Of a stretch of DNA of 64,000 nt, positions 1-8,887 are shown in pieces. Origin of the DNA: Synergistota bacterium (GTDB taxonomy: Bacteria; Synergistota; GBS-1). The notes beneath the pieces are model-generated. The model was not told the origin of the DNA. It was given only the letters and a program-made list of their open reading frames with translations, and did not search any database. A program made the position numbers and the translations under genes. The stretch covers positions 1 through 64,000 of the forward strand of contig JANXBX010000008.1 in NCBI GenBank assembly GCA_025060595.1. Direction: 5' to 3'. Within the stretch, counting starts at the first letter, position 1. Each line of letters opens with the position of its first letter.

Positions 1-11
1 TTTTGCCTCCT

Positions 12-1484
12 TTATTCAAAGTGTTTCTTAATTACTTCTTTACTTGGTGGAGGAGTAATAAGAGAAACAATTATCATTACTATCAGGGTTATTATTGCTG
101 ATGGGATTAACGCATGGAAGCCTTTAGTTAAAGCAGGGGTCTTTGTGAAGTATATAACGGATATTAAACCAATGATTAAACCAGATAAGGCTCCATATTT
201 GTTTGCCCTTTTCCATCTTGTTCCTAAAACTAAGAGTATAGTGTTTATGCCAAGGCCTCCAAAGACAAACAGGATTATCTGGAATATGGTAGCTGGACGG
301 TATATTCCTATAAGAGTGGCAGCTATTCCGGCAAGAAGAGTTGCGACTCTCGCTACCTTCAAAACCGTTTGCTCCGATGCTTTTGGATTTATGACTTGCT
401 GATATAGGTCACGTGCGAAAGCTCCTGACACTGCGACAACAACCGAATCTATAGTTGACATTCCAGCTGATAGAACACCCGCCATTAAGATACTACCAAT
501 TATGGGATGTAGGGCTTTGGAAACTAGCGTTGGAACGACCCAGTCAGTCATCTTAGGTGGTATACCAGGGATAGCAGCCCTCGCTAAGACCGCTGCACTA
601 TACATGAATATTACTGATAGGAACATGCCTATTCCGCTTGCTATAGCTGCCCCCCATAATACTCTTCTGTCTCTCATAAGGAAAAACTTTGTAGCAAGTT
701 GAGGTTGTCCTACAGCGAAGAGGTTCCATAGCATAACGTTTGAGAGGAAAAATGGATATAGCATGTATTTTGTTGGGCTACCTGGCATTGTAAAGGCTTT
801 AGGATCTGTGGCCAAGAGTGCCTTGTTCGCTGCTTCAACGCCTCCAGCCAAATTTGCTGCTCCCCAAAATGTGAGGATAGCCGTAAACACCATTAATATT
901 CCTTGAACGATATTCGTATACATCGCTCCCCTTATTCCACCCATGAAACAGTAAACTGTAACGCCTAAGCCCATAACACAAACGCCTACCCAGTATGGCC
1001 AACCAGTAAAGGTATTGAATATGGTACCTGCTCCTATAGTTTGAGCTCCCATATAGGGTATAAGGAAGACGATAATTGCAATTGCTGAAATAACCCTTAT
1101 GGCTTTGCTTTCGTATCTATCGGCAAGGTAATCCGGTAGCGTTAAAAGCCCAAGCTTTTTACCTAGCCTTAAAAGTGGTCCTCCAACTAAAGCTGCCGGA
1201 ACTAGCATACTAAATGCTGCAGTTGGTACGCTTACAGCTAATCCAGCCCATCCGACGTTATATATAGTTCCGGGAACGCCAAGGAAGGTGCTTATACTGT
1301 ATTGAGTTGCGAAATAACCAAGCCCACCTAAAAGTATCCCTGCAGATCCGCCCATAACAAAGAATTCATTAAGGTTTAGAGCTTTCTTAGATGAAACCCA
1401 ACCGAGATAAAGCACAAAAGCTAAGTATAATAAGACTACTACTAAAAATGTTCCGGGAACAGGAGTTACCTGAGGTGCCTGCAT
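12..1484 (-). CDS. Sodium:solute symporter (SSS family, PanF-like)
   Basis: A 490-residue, highly hydrophobic protein with about 13 predicted membrane segments, the usual size and layout of the SSS family, which couples uptake of a small organic solute to Na+. Family-like stretches include FATQYSISTFLGVPG near residue 60 and GVLSAGMSTIDSVVVAVSGA near 340. The ATG is preceded by GGAGGG, which contains the stop codon of the upstream small membrane protein, so the two are translationally coupled. The solute cannot be read from the sequence; pantothenate, proline or a carboxylate are all possible. A GGAGG motif (minus strand, bases 6-10) follows the stop codon at the left window edge, so another gene of the same operon probably begins just outside. 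Confidence 0.9.
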   Translation of the reverse strand: MQAPQVTPVPGTFLVVVLLYLAFVLYLGWVSSKKALNLNEFFVMGGSAGILLGGLGYFATQYSISTFLGVPGTIYNVGWAGLAVSVPTAAFSMLVPAALVGGPLLRLGKKLGLLTLPDYLADRYESKAIRVISAIAIIVFLIPYMGAQTIGAGTIFNTFTGWPYWVGVCVMGLGVTVYCFMGGIRGAMYTNIVQGILMVFTAILTFWGAANLAGGVEAANKALLATDPKAFTMPGSPTKYMLYPFFLSNVMLWNLFAVGQPQLATKFFLMRDRRVLWGAAIASGIGMFLSVIFMYSAAVLARAAIPGIPPKMTDWVVPTLVSKALHPIIGSILMAGVLSAGMSTIDSVVVAVSGAFARDLYQQVINPKASEQTVLKVARVATLLAGIAATLIGIYRPATIFQIILFVFGGLGINTILLVLGTRWKRANKYGALSGLIIGLISVIYFTKTPALTKGFHALIPSAIITLIVMIIVSLITPPPSKEVIKKHFE

Positions 1485-1486
1485 GG

Positions 1487-1759
1487 CTATCCCTCCTTTT
1501 CCTCAAGTAGACCACTCTTCTTGAGCTGGAAGTAAAGGATTATCATGCCAACTATCGTTAAGATATTTACGATAATCCAGGTCCATACAAACCAAGGGAT
1601 CATAAACGGTCCCAAAGATAGTTCTGTCGTATAGTTGAACTTACCTGGGATCCAAACAAGAAAGTAAAGGAAAGCGAAATAGATTATCCACCCAACTAGG
1701 AAGCTTGGAATCTCCGATGGATAAAAACTCTCGGGTAGCTTAATAGTCTTCCTCTTCAA
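1487..1759 (-). CDS. Small two-helix membrane protein paired with the SSS symporter
   Basis: A 90-residue protein with two membrane helices (about residues 20-42 and 55-80) and a charged C-terminus. Small membrane proteins of this shape (DUF997/YhdT, DUF485 or DUF3311-like) are often encoded directly in front of SSS symporters, and I infer a helper or stability subunit. I could not assign it to one of these families with certainty. The start is TTG at 1759, with GGGGGTGA six bases upstream. A TATAAT (1809-1804, minus strand) without a clear -35 lies upstream, between this gene and the icd terminator, and may be its promoter. Confidence 0.75.
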   Translation of the reverse strand: MKRKTIKLPESFYPSEIPSFLVGWIIYFAFLYFLVWIPGKFNYTTELSLGPFMIPWFVWTWIIVNILTIVGMIILYFQLKKSGLLEEKEG

Positions 1760-1848
1760 GGTTCATCACCCCCGTGTGAAAAATTGTATGCACCTTAGTA
1801 TTATTATAATACTTAAAGTTTGGTTAGTGCATGAAAGGCACAAAAAAA

Positions 1849-1873
1849 GCCCCACCTCTTTTGAGATGGGGCT
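1849..1873 (-). terminator. Rho-independent terminator after icd
   Basis: An 11-bp stem (1849-1859 with 1863-1873, one wobble/mismatch, TTT loop). On the minus strand it is followed by a run of T residues (plus-strand A at 1843-1848). It sits about 20 bases beyond the icd stop and separates icd from the symporter promoter. Confidence 0.85.
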
Positions 1874-1892
1874 TTTAAGAGAAAGACTCTGT

Positions 1893-3089
1893 TTACATAC
1901 TCTTTATGTGTTCTATTATCCTTTCTCCAAAGTCGCTTGTGGAGACTTCCTTTGCTCCTTCTATCTGTCGAGCTAGATCGTAGGTTACGAACTTCTCTTC
2001 GATTGTTCTTTGTATACCCTCTATTATTAGTTCCTTGGCTTCTTTCCAACCGATATATTCAAGCATTTCCGCTCCGGATAGTATGAAGGAGCAAGGATTA
2101 GCCATGTTTTTGCCAGCATACTTGGGGGCAGAGCCATGAGTGGCTTCAAAGACCGCTATTCCGGTTTCGAAGTTTATATTTGCTCCCGGAGCCATTCCTA
2201 AGCCTCCCACTTGAGCTGCAGCCGCATCGGAAACGTAATCTCCATTTAGGTTAGGTGTGACCAATATATCATACTCATCGGGTCTTAAAAGTAGCTGTTG
2301 AAACATTGCATCGGCTATTCTATCTTTTAGCACTATCTTACCTTCTGGAGCTTTCCCTCCATAGTCTCTAATTAGTTCTTCTTCAGTTATAACCTTATCT
2401 TTGTATTCTTCTTTAGCTAATTCGTATATGGCATCTCTGAATAGCCCTTCAGTGTATTTCATTATATTCCCCTTGTGCATTATTGTTACCGACTTTCTCC
2501 CATGGTGTAAAGCATATTCTATGGCTGCTCTCCCCATCCTCTTTGAGCCATATATGCTTATGGGTTTTATTCCTATTCCAGAGTCTTCCCTTAGCTTTAT
2601 CCCAAAGGCTTGCTCTAAAAATTCTCTTATCTTTTTGGATTCTTCAGCATTAAAGGGCCACTCTATTCCAGCATAGACATCTTCAGTGTTTTCTCTAAAG
2701 ACTATGATATCTACTAACTCTGGTCTTTTTAGAGGAGAAGGGACCCCCCTAAAGTATCTAACAGGTCTAAAGCATACGTATAGGTCCAATATCTGTCTTA
2801 TAGCTACATTTACTGAGCGATACCCTCCTCCCACTGGTGTGGTTAGCGGTCCCTTTATCGCTATCTTATATTTTTTAATCTCTTCAATCGTTTCTGATGG
2901 TAAAACATCTCCCATCTCCTCTATAGCTTCTTCGCCAGCTAGGATTTTCTTCCATGTAATTTTTCTTTTCCCTCCATAGGCTTTTTCTACAGCAGCGTCA
3001 ATTACCTTTAAACCTACTGGTGTTATGTCTCTTCCTATTCCGTCTCCAACTATATAAGGTATAGTTGGGTTATCTGGGAGCTTTAACAA
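1893..3089 (-). CDS. icd: NADP-type isocitrate dehydrogenase
   Basis: A 398-residue isocitrate dehydrogenase that converts isocitrate to 2-oxoglutarate. Visible family features are the substrate-binding RSVNVAIRQ segment (around residue 92), [15 protein letters not shown], and the nucleotide-binding region with [19 protein letters not shown] and the [13 protein letters not shown] segment. The length is normal for the bacterial NADP-dependent homodimer. The start is TTG at 3089, with GGAGGTG eight bases upstream and only three bases after the aconitase stop. It is therefore cotranscribed with aconitase from the divergent, palindrome-bearing promoter at about 5100-5142. The pair turns cis-aconitate/citrate into 2-oxoglutarate, and is separated only by that promoter from the tricarboxylate uptake operon. 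Confidence 0.95.
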   Translation of the reverse strand: MLKLPDNPTIPYIVGDGIGRDITPVGLKVIDAAVEKAYGGKRKITWKKILAGEEAIEEMGDVLPSETIEEIKKYKIAIKGPLTTPVGGGYRSVNVAIRQILDLYVCFRPVRYFRGVPSPLKRPELVDIIVFRENTEDVYAGIEWPFNAEESKKIREFLEQAFGIKLREDSGIGIKPISIYGSKRMGRAAIEYALHHGRKSVTIMHKGNIMKYTEGLFRDAIYELAKEEYKDKVITEEELIRDYGGKAPEGKIVLKDRIADAMFQQLLLRPDEYDILVTPNLNGDYVSDAAAAQVGGLGMAPGANINFETGIAVFEATHGSAPKYAGKNMANPCSFILSGAEMLEYIGWKEAKELIIEGIQRTIEEKFVTYDLARQIEGAKEVSTSDFGERIIEHIKSM

Positions 3090-3092
3090 TTT

Positions 3093-5048
3093 TTAAACAC
3101 CTCCTCTTGAAACTAATGGTAAAACTCCTCCCTCAAGAATCATCTTTCTTTGCCTTTCGCTTAAGTTGAGCCTTAAGGGTATCTCCTTATTATCCTTGAG
3201 TCTTATCAGTTTTGTTACTTCTCTTCCTTCCTCTATGTCTCTTCTTAGTGTAGGTAGTATTACCTCGTCCCCTTCATTCAGGTTATCATAATCGTTAGGG
3301 TTAGCCAAAGTTAAGGGAACTATGCCGAAGTTGGTAAGGTTTGAGAAGTGTATTCTCTCTATAGACTTGGCTATAATTGCTTCAACGCCTAGGAACATCG
3401 GACATATGGCTGCATGCTCCCTTGATGATCCTTGTCCATAGCTTTCTCCAGCGAGCACAATGTTTGCTAAGCCCATTTCCTTATTTTTTAAGGCCCTTTC
3501 GTAGAAGCTTGGATCTAGAGGTTCAAATACATGCTTTGCATATTCGGGGACGTTTGATCTCAGCTTGAGATAAGCTCCAGCAGGCGTTATATGGTCTGTG
3601 GTTATTTTGTCTCCAACCTTTATGGTTATGACACCTCTTATGCTATCCTTTAACCTCTCCTTTATCGGCACAGGCTTAATATTGGGTCCTCTATATATTT
3701 CGATTTTTTCTCTTTCCTCTTTTGGTAGTGGGAAAATGAAGCCTGAGTCATCTATAACAAAGCTTTCTGGAAGAGAGAACCTCTTGTAGTTAATTCCCAT
3801 ATCTTCCAGTTTTCTTGGGTCGGTTATCTTTCCTGTTAAAGCTGTTGCCGCGGCTGTTTCAGGACTTACAAGGTAGACTAAAGCGTCTGGGGTTCCGCTT
3901 CTTCCCTTGAAGTTTCTGTTGCTGGTTCTTACAGAAACGCCACCCGAGTTTGGTGCAAAGCAAACCCCCACACAGAAGTTACAAGTGGTTTCAAGCAGCC
4001 TTGCTCCCGCTTTTAGTATCGATGCTAATCCGCCATCTCTATCTATTGTTAATAAAACCTGTCTTGATCCTGGTGTTACCCCTAACTGGACATCTTTGTG
4101 AACCTTTCTTCCGCTTAGTATGTGAGCGACTATCATAAGGTCTCTGTAAGAGGAATTTGTGCAACTTCCTATTGCAACCTGATCTACCTTGATGCCTTCT
4201 ATTTCCCTAACGGGTTTTACATTGTCTGGATGGTGAGGACAGGCCGCTAACGGCTCAAGCTTGGATAAGTCTATTTCTATTAATCCATCGTATTCTGCGT
4301 TTTCATCTGCTTCCAATGGTATCCAATCTTTTTCCCTGCCCTGTTTCTTTAGGAATTCTAATGTTACTTCATCAGAGGGGAAAATTGACGTGGTTACCCC
4401 AGTTTCGGTTCCCATATTCGTTATAGTTGCCCTATCAGGTACAGATAGCGTTTTAACTCCCTCTCCCCCATACTCTAATATACAGCCTACGTTACCTTTA
4501 CTTGTGATAATTGATAAGACTTTAAGTATTACATCCTTCGCTGATACCCAAGGAGGTAATTCTCCCTTTAACTCTACTCTTATTACCTTAGGGTAGGTAA
4601 GGTAAAACGGGCCTCCTCCCATAGCTACAGCTACATCTAATCCACCTGAGCCTATAGCGAGCGCTCCTATCCCTCCAGCTGTTGGTGTGTGACTATCGGC
4701 ACCGAGAAGAACTATACCTGGCTTTGCAAACCTCTCTAAGTGAACTTGGTGACATATTCCGTTGCCCGGTTTAGAGAAAATCATTCCAAACTTTTCTGCC
4801 ACGCTTTGAAGGTATTTGTGATCATCCATGTTTTCGAATCCCACTTGGACCGTGTTGTGATCTATGTAGGTTACTGAAAAGGTCTTGACTTCTTTGAATC
4901 CCATGCTTTCAAACTCGAGACAGGCCATCGTCCCGGTTGCATCATGGATAAGGGTTTGATCTACCTTGATCGCTATTTCTTCTCCTTTCTCCATTTTTCC
5001 CTTTAATAGGTGCTTTTCTATTATCTTTTGGACTATGTTCTTACCCAA
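3093..5048 (-). CDS. acn: Aconitate hydratase (aconitase)
   Basis: Monomeric aconitase of the mitochondrial/IPMI-like type, interconverting citrate, cis-aconitate and isocitrate. The [4Fe-4S] ligands lie in GSCTNSSYRDL and CNFCVGVC, and the C-terminal swivel domain contains GESYGQGSSREHAA. I place the start at TTG 5048, giving MGKNIVQKII, the usual family beginning, with AAGGAG about 11 bases upstream. An in-frame ATG at 5099 would add 17 basic residues, has no ribosome binding site, and starts inside the 23-bp palindrome, so it is probably transcribed leader. First gene of the acn-icd operon, divergent from prpF. Confidence 0.93.
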   Translation of the reverse strand: MGKNIVQKIIEKHLLKGKMEKGEEIAIKVDQTLIHDATGTMACLEFESMGFKEVKTFSVTYIDHNTVQVGFENMDDHKYLQSVAEKFGMIFSKPGNGICHQVHLERFAKPGIVLLGADSHTPTAGGIGALAIGSGGLDVAVAMGGGPFYLTYPKVIRVELKGELPPWVSAKDVILKVLSIITSKGNVGCILEYGGEGVKTLSVPDRATITNMGTETGVTTSIFPSDEVTLEFLKKQGREKDWIPLEADENAEYDGLIEIDLSKLEPLAACPHHPDNVKPVREIEGIKVDQVAIGSCTNSSYRDLMIVAHILSGRKVHKDVQLGVTPGSRQVLLTIDRDGGLASILKAGARLLETTCNFCVGVCFAPNSGGVSVRTSNRNFKGRSGTPDALVYLVSPETAAATALTGKITDPRKLEDMGINYKRFSLPESFVIDDSGFIFPLPKEEREKIEIYRGPNIKPVPIKERLKDSIRGVITIKVGDKITTDHITPAGAYLKLRSNVPEYAKHVFEPLDPSFYERALKNKEMGLANIVLAGESYGQGSSREHAAICPMFLGVEAIIAKSIERIHFSNLTNFGIVPLTLANPNDYDNLNEGDEVILPTLRRDIEEGREVTKLIRLKDNKEIPLRLNLSERQRKMILEGGVLPLVSRGGV

Positions 5049-5083
5049 TATTCCACCCGCTCCTTTCCTTTTGGCTTTAACTC

Positions 5084-5113
5084 TTGACAAGTAAGTCATG
5101 TATCATATATTAT
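5084..5113 (+). promoter_or_regulatory. Promoter of the prpF-tct operon
   Basis: TTGACA at 5084-5089 and TATTAT at 5108-5113 with an 18-base spacer. The -10 box and spacer lie inside the palindrome at 5099-5121, so a bound repressor would block RNA polymerase. On the other strand, TTGTCA (5142-5137) and TATCAT (5119-5114) with a 17-base spacer could serve acn-icd. Confidence 0.65.
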
Positions 5114-5121
5114 ATGATACA
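5099..5121. promoter_or_regulatory. 23-bp palindromic operator, site 1
   Basis: A perfect inverted repeat: arm TGTATCATATA, one central base, arm TATATGATACA. It lies in the divergent acn/prpF promoter region and overlaps the candidate -10 boxes on both strands. A near copy lies at 11846-11868 in front of the operon that encodes a GntR/FCD regulator. I infer that this is that regulator's operator; no binding evidence is available from sequence. Confidence 0.75.
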
Positions 5122-5163
5122 GGAAATAATCAGCTTTGACAATAGGTATTGGAGGGAGAAAAG

Positions 5164-6336
5164 TTGATAAAAATACCTGTTACGATCATAAGGGGAGGGA
5201 CGAGCAAGGGTATTTACATAATGAGGAAGGACCTACCTGAGGATGAAACGCTTATGAAGAAGATCATCCTAGGTATATTTGGTAGCCCTGATGTAAGACA
5301 GATAGATGGTTTAGGGGGAGCCGATATAGTAACAAGCAAAGTAGCGATAATAGATAAATCAGATAAGGAAGAAATTGATGTCTATTACAAGTTCGGTCAG
5401 GTGGGAATAAAGGAGCCTGTTGTAGACTTTTCTTTAAGTTGTGGGAATTTAGTCTCTGGGGTAGGGGTTTTTGCTCTTCTCAAGGGATTTAAGAAAGCTG
5501 AGGAGCCCTTTACTATGGTTAACGTCTATGATGTAAATATTAGGAAGCATGTTAGGATAAAGGTGCCCGTTAAGGATGGAATGCCTTACTATGATGGCGA
5601 TTTCTATATAGATGGCGTTCCCTTCCCGGGTGCAAGGATAGATGTGACTTTCTTAAATCCTGCAGGCTCTATAACTGGCAAGCTTTTACCTACTGGAAAA
5701 GTTAGAGATGTTCTAAGTAACGGGATTGAATATTCTTTGGTTGATGCCGGAGTTTTAGGTATGTTTGTAAAAGCTTCGGATCTAGGTCTCACTGGGAAGG
5801 AAGGGCCTGGTGATATAGACAATAACATAGGTTTACTTAATTTAATTAATGATATGAGGGGTGAAGTTTTAGTAAATATAGGAATGGCTCCAGATAAGAA
5901 AACTGCGTTAGCAAGGTATCAATACCTCCCAAAATTCATAGTAGTAGCTCCTCCTTCAGATTTTATCTCTCCTATAAATGGAAAGAGGGTTAAGAAAGAG
6001 GAGTGTAGCTTGCTTGCTAGAGTTATAACTGGCAATAAATTACATAAGGCTTTCCCCGTTACTAGCTCTATATCTTTAGCTGCCGCGTTTGGGCTTGAGG
6101 GCTCAATTGTAAATGAGGTAGCGGTTAGCAGGGAGGAAGGAAAAGTTTTTATAGGTCATCCTTCTGGGGTTATAGATCTCTCATTTAAGAAGTCTTCAGA
6201 TGGTGAAATTGAAGAGGTTACCATAGGTAGAACCGCAAGGCTGATAATGGAGGGGATCGTTTATGTTCCTGAGAGTCGTATTTATGGGAGGTGGTATGAT
6301 AGCAGTGAGGATAAGCTGGCTGATGTGGAAATCTGA
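5164..6336 (+). CDS. prpF: PrpF-family aconitate/2-methylaconitate isomerase
   Basis: A protein of about 390 residues of the PrpF family (diaminopimelate-epimerase fold), whose members shift the double bond of methylaconitate or isomerise trans- to cis-aconitate. The family opening IPVTIIRGGTSKGIY is present, as are GGADIVTSKVAII and SLSCGNLVSGVGVFAL. I choose TTG 5164 as start because GGAGGG lies seven bases upstream; the in-frame TTG at 5149 overlaps that motif. First gene of the operon that continues into tctC, tctC, tctB, tctA and a PrpD-family gene. With aconitase across the promoter and no methylisocitrate lyase in sight, aconitate isomerisation seems more likely than propionate metabolism; that is an inference. 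Confidence 0.9.
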   Translation: MIKIPVTIIRGGTSKGIYIMRKDLPEDETLMKKIILGIFGSPDVRQIDGLGGADIVTSKVAIIDKSDKEEIDVYYKFGQVGIKEPVVDFSLSCGNLVSGVGVFALLKGFKKAEEPFTMVNVYDVNIRKHVRIKVPVKDGMPYYDGDFYIDGVPFPGARIDVTFLNPAGSITGKLLPTGKVRDVLSNGIEYSLVDAGVLGMFVKASDLGLTGKEGPGDIDNNIGLLNLINDMRGEVLVNIGMAPDKKTALARYQYLPKFIVVAPPSDFISPINGKRVKKEECSLLARVITGNKLHKAFPVTSSISLAAAFGLEGSIVNEVAVSREEGKVFIGHPSGVIDLSFKKSSDGEIEEVTIGRTARLIMEGIVYVPESRIYGRWYDSSEDKLADVEI

Positions 6337-6351
6337 CATAAGGGGGTGTTA

Positions 6352-7329
6352 ATGTTGAGAAAACTAAAGTATGTTGTTCTTGCCTTGGTAGTAGTTGTAA
6401 CTTTAGGCTTATGGAGTTTTGCTTTCGCTAAGTTTCCTGAAAGACCTGTGACCCTGGTTTGCCCCTTTGGTGTGGGTAGCGCAAGCGATACTTTTGTTAG
6501 GGCCTTGAAGGAGCCGCTGTCTAGAGCCTTAGGAGTTCCCGTTGTTATAGTTAATGTGGAAGGAGGAGGCGGACTTAAGGGTTTAGTTTATGCAGCTCAG
6601 CAACCGGCAGATGGTTATACGCTATTTCAATTTACTCCCTCTCATATAATAGCCTCCGTTTTAAAGAGATCAGAATATGATCTTTTTAATGACTTTGTGG
6701 TTTTAGGTAGAGGAGATGATGATATCTATGCCCTTGTTGTAAGTCCTAAAGGTGAGTTTAATACCTTTAAGGACTTGCTTGAGTGGGCTAAGAAGAATCC
6801 TTATGCTCTAACTATGGGCGGTGTTTCTCCTATGGGGCTTGATGAGTTCGTTACCCGCGTTTTTGCTAAAAAGTTTGGTATTAACGTTACATTTGTTCCC
6901 TTTGAAAGCGGTTCCCAAGCCTTCACAGCTTTAATGGGCGGTCACATAAAGGCAATGCTTTATAAGATGGAATCAGTTGCTCCGCAAGTTGCTTCTGGTG
7001 CAGTTAAACCGTTGCTTGTTATGACTCCTGAGAGAATCAACGATCCTCTTTGGAAAGATGTTCCTTGTGTTAAAGAGTTTGGAGTTGAGATGTATATAGG
7101 CTCCTTTAGGGCATTTGCTGTTAGGAAGGGAGCACCGGAAGAGGCCATAAAGGTCCTTGAGGCTGCTATAAAGGATGCGGTTAATAGCCCTGAGTTTAAG
7201 GAATATATAAAAAAGCTCGGTTCTATACCTAGGGGCGGATATATGGGGCCAGCAGAGTTCGCAAAATATATGGAGGATGCCAAAGTGATGTTTACTGAGA
7301 TAGCCAAGGAATTTGGTTATTTGAAATAA
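6352..7329 (+). CDS. tctC: Tricarboxylate-binding protein TctC, copy 1
   Basis: Periplasmic solute-binding protein of a tripartite tricarboxylate transporter (TTT), about 325 residues. An N-terminal signal peptide (hydrophobic VVLALVVVVTLGLW ending in FAFA) is followed by the family signature FPERPVTLVCPFGVGSASDT and later GGGLKGLVYAAQQPADGYT. ATG 6352 follows AGGGGG by five bases; GTG 6346 and TTG 6355 are possible alternatives. It is tandem with a clearly paralogous tctC. The ligand pockets differ (for example VGSASDT here and VGGGADT there), so the two may bind different acids. Confidence 0.93.
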   Translation: MLRKLKYVVLALVVVVTLGLWSFAFAKFPERPVTLVCPFGVGSASDTFVRALKEPLSRALGVPVVIVNVEGGGGLKGLVYAAQQPADGYTLFQFTPSHIIASVLKRSEYDLFNDFVVLGRGDDDIYALVVSPKGEFNTFKDLLEWAKKNPYALTMGGVSPMGLDEFVTRVFAKKFGINVTFVPFESGSQAFTALMGGHIKAMLYKMESVAPQVASGAVKPLLVMTPERINDPLWKDVPCVKEFGVEMYIGSFRAFAVRKGAPEEAIKVLEAAIKDAVNSPEFKEYIKKLGSIPRGGYMGPAEFAKYMEDAKVMFTEIAKEFGYLK

Positions 7330-7360
7330 TAGAAGGCATGAGTGAGGGGAGGGATAGCTT

Positions 7361-8338
7361 ATGGTTAGTAAAGGTAAGAAAAGGTGGATTTTGTTATTCG
7401 TCCTAGCTTCGCTTCTCCTTGTGTCTTTTTCTGCTTATGCGAAGTTTCCGGAAAGACAGGTAACAATCGTTGTTCCCTTTGGTGTAGGTGGCGGTGCTGA
7501 TACATTCGCTAGAGCCTTACAGGGACCGTTATCTAAGGCTTTAGGAGTTCCCGTTGTGATAGTTAATGTAGAAGGCGGTGGAGGATTGAAAGGTATGATT
7601 TATGCGGCTCAGCAACCTGCTGACGGTTATACTATATTTCTCTTTACTACATCGCATCTTATAGCATCTATTTTGAAGAGAGCGGAAGTAGATCTTTTTA
7701 AGGATTTCGAGATACTAGCTAGGCTTCAGCATGACGTTTCTGTTCTTTGGACCTCTGGGAAAAGTCAGTTTAAGAGCTTTAAGGAGCTCTTAGATTGGGC
7801 AAAGAAGAACCCTTATGCCTTAACCGTTGCTGGAACTTCTCCATTGGGTTTTGATGAGTTTAGAGATCGTTATTTTGCTAAGAAGTTTGATATCAAGATA
7901 ACCTTTGTTCCCTTTGAAAGCGGTTCTCAAGCTATAGCTGCTACCTTAGGTGGCTTTGTTCTTACTCACATGGAGGAACCTGCTCCGATAAAGGATATTA
8001 TAGCTAGTGGTGAGGGTAGAGCTCTCGTAGTTATGTGGAAGGAAAGGCTTCCTCTTTGGCCTGATGTTCCTTGCGTTAAGGAGTTTGGAGTTGAAGACTA
8101 TATAGGCGTGTTTAGAGCCTTTGCTGTTAGGAAAGGAACACCACCTGAGGCAATTGAAGTGTTATCCAAGGCTATCGAGAAGGCTATTCAAGATCCAGAG
8201 TACCTAGATTTTCTTAAGAAAACCATGGGAGATTTAAGACCTGGTTATCTTCCTGGACCGCAGTTCCTCAAGGAGTTAGAGGAGGAAAGGAAAGCATACG
8301 AGGAGATCGCAAAAGAGCTTGGTTATGTTAAACAGTAA
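7361..8338 (+). CDS. tctC: Tricarboxylate-binding protein TctC, copy 2
   Basis: Second TTT binding protein, 325 residues, with a signal peptide (WILLFVLASLLLVSFSAYA) and the family start FPERQVTIVVPFGVGGGADT. It resembles the preceding gene along its whole length (shared GVPVVIVNVEGGGGLKG and TFVPFESGSQA), so it arose by tandem duplication. ATG 7361 is preceded by GAGGGGAGGG. A terminator-like hairpin follows immediately (8347-8375) before tctB, so both binding proteins are probably made in excess over the membrane subunits. Confidence 0.93.
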   Translation: MVSKGKKRWILLFVLASLLLVSFSAYAKFPERQVTIVVPFGVGGGADTFARALQGPLSKALGVPVVIVNVEGGGGLKGMIYAAQQPADGYTIFLFTTSHLIASILKRAEVDLFKDFEILARLQHDVSVLWTSGKSQFKSFKELLDWAKKNPYALTVAGTSPLGFDEFRDRYFAKKFDIKITFVPFESGSQAIAATLGGFVLTHMEEPAPIKDIIASGEGRALVVMWKERLPLWPDVPCVKEFGVEDYIGVFRAFAVRKGTPPEAIEVLSKAIEKAIQDPEYLDFLKKTMGDLRPGYLPGPQFLKELEEERKAYEEIAKELGYVKQ

Positions 8339-8346
8339 GTTTCTGA

Positions 8347-8375
8347 TCGAGGGTGGGAGAGTACCCCACCCTCGA
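8347..8375 (+). terminator. Intra-operon attenuating terminator after tctC
   Basis: A perfect 11-bp stem, TCGAGGGTGGG with CCCACCCTCGA, a 7-base loop, then C and five T residues. It lies between the binding-protein genes and tctB in the same direction. It looks like a partial terminator that lowers downstream membrane-gene expression. Confidence 0.8.
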
Positions 8376-8395
8376 CTTTTTAAGGGGTGATGAAA

Positions 8396-8875
8396 GTGGG
8401 AGAACTTGTATTTGAACTATCTGCTTTGGGTTTGGCGGTTTTCTTTTATGTAGTTGCTGTAGTTTCAGATGCTCCTAATCCTATCTCTGTTATGAGGCCT
8501 TACTGGTGGCCTAAAATGATATTATTCATAATGTTAATTATATGCTTGGTGCTTATTTTCGGAGCTTTGAAGGAGTGGAAAGCTTTAAAGGTTACTAAGA
8601 GGGAAAGTAAAGCTAGAGCTTGGCCTTGGCTTTTAGCTCAGGTTATTAATATAACTGCCTTGGTTGCTCTCCAGAATGTATTAGGCTTCTTAGTAACCTC
8701 TATTATCTGTGGGATTTTATCTTGTTTCATAATAGAGGGGAAATTCAGGTTTATGCATCTTCTAGTATCTTTAGTTGCCGTATTAAGTTTGACCTTGTTT
8801 TTCGGTTCCGTTATGGGTGTAATTCTTCCCAGGGGTCTTTGGGTTTTTAGAGATTTAAGTTTTTACCTATATTGA
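8396..8875 (+). CDS. tctB: Tricarboxylate transporter small membrane subunit TctB
   Basis: About 159 residues with four predicted membrane helices, the size and topology of TctB/DUF1468, the small subunit of TTT transporters. The conserved early stretch RPYWWPKMILFIMLIICLVL is visible. GTG 8396 lies eight bases after AGGGG; in-frame GTG 8387 and ATG 8390 sit too close to that motif. Its stop is followed at once by the ribosome binding site of tctA. Confidence 0.88.
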   Translation: MGELVFELSALGLAVFFYVVAVVSDAPNPISVMRPYWWPKMILFIMLIICLVLIFGALKEWKALKVTKRESKARAWPWLLAQVINITALVALQNVLGFLVTSIICGILSCFIIEGKFRFMHLLVSLVAVLSLTLFFGSVMGVILPRGLWVFRDLSFYLY

Positions 8876-8887
8876 GGGGTGAGGAGA

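Noticed and set aside
145-402. Open frame on the plus strand inside the SSS symporter.
   Set aside because: It lies antisense to a clear membrane-protein gene and has no ribosome binding site or family resemblance.
5099-5149. Upstream starts for aconitase (ATG 5099) and prpF (TTG 5149).
   Set aside because: The first lies in the operator palindrome without a ribosome binding site. The second overlaps the GGAGGG that serves the TTG at 5164.
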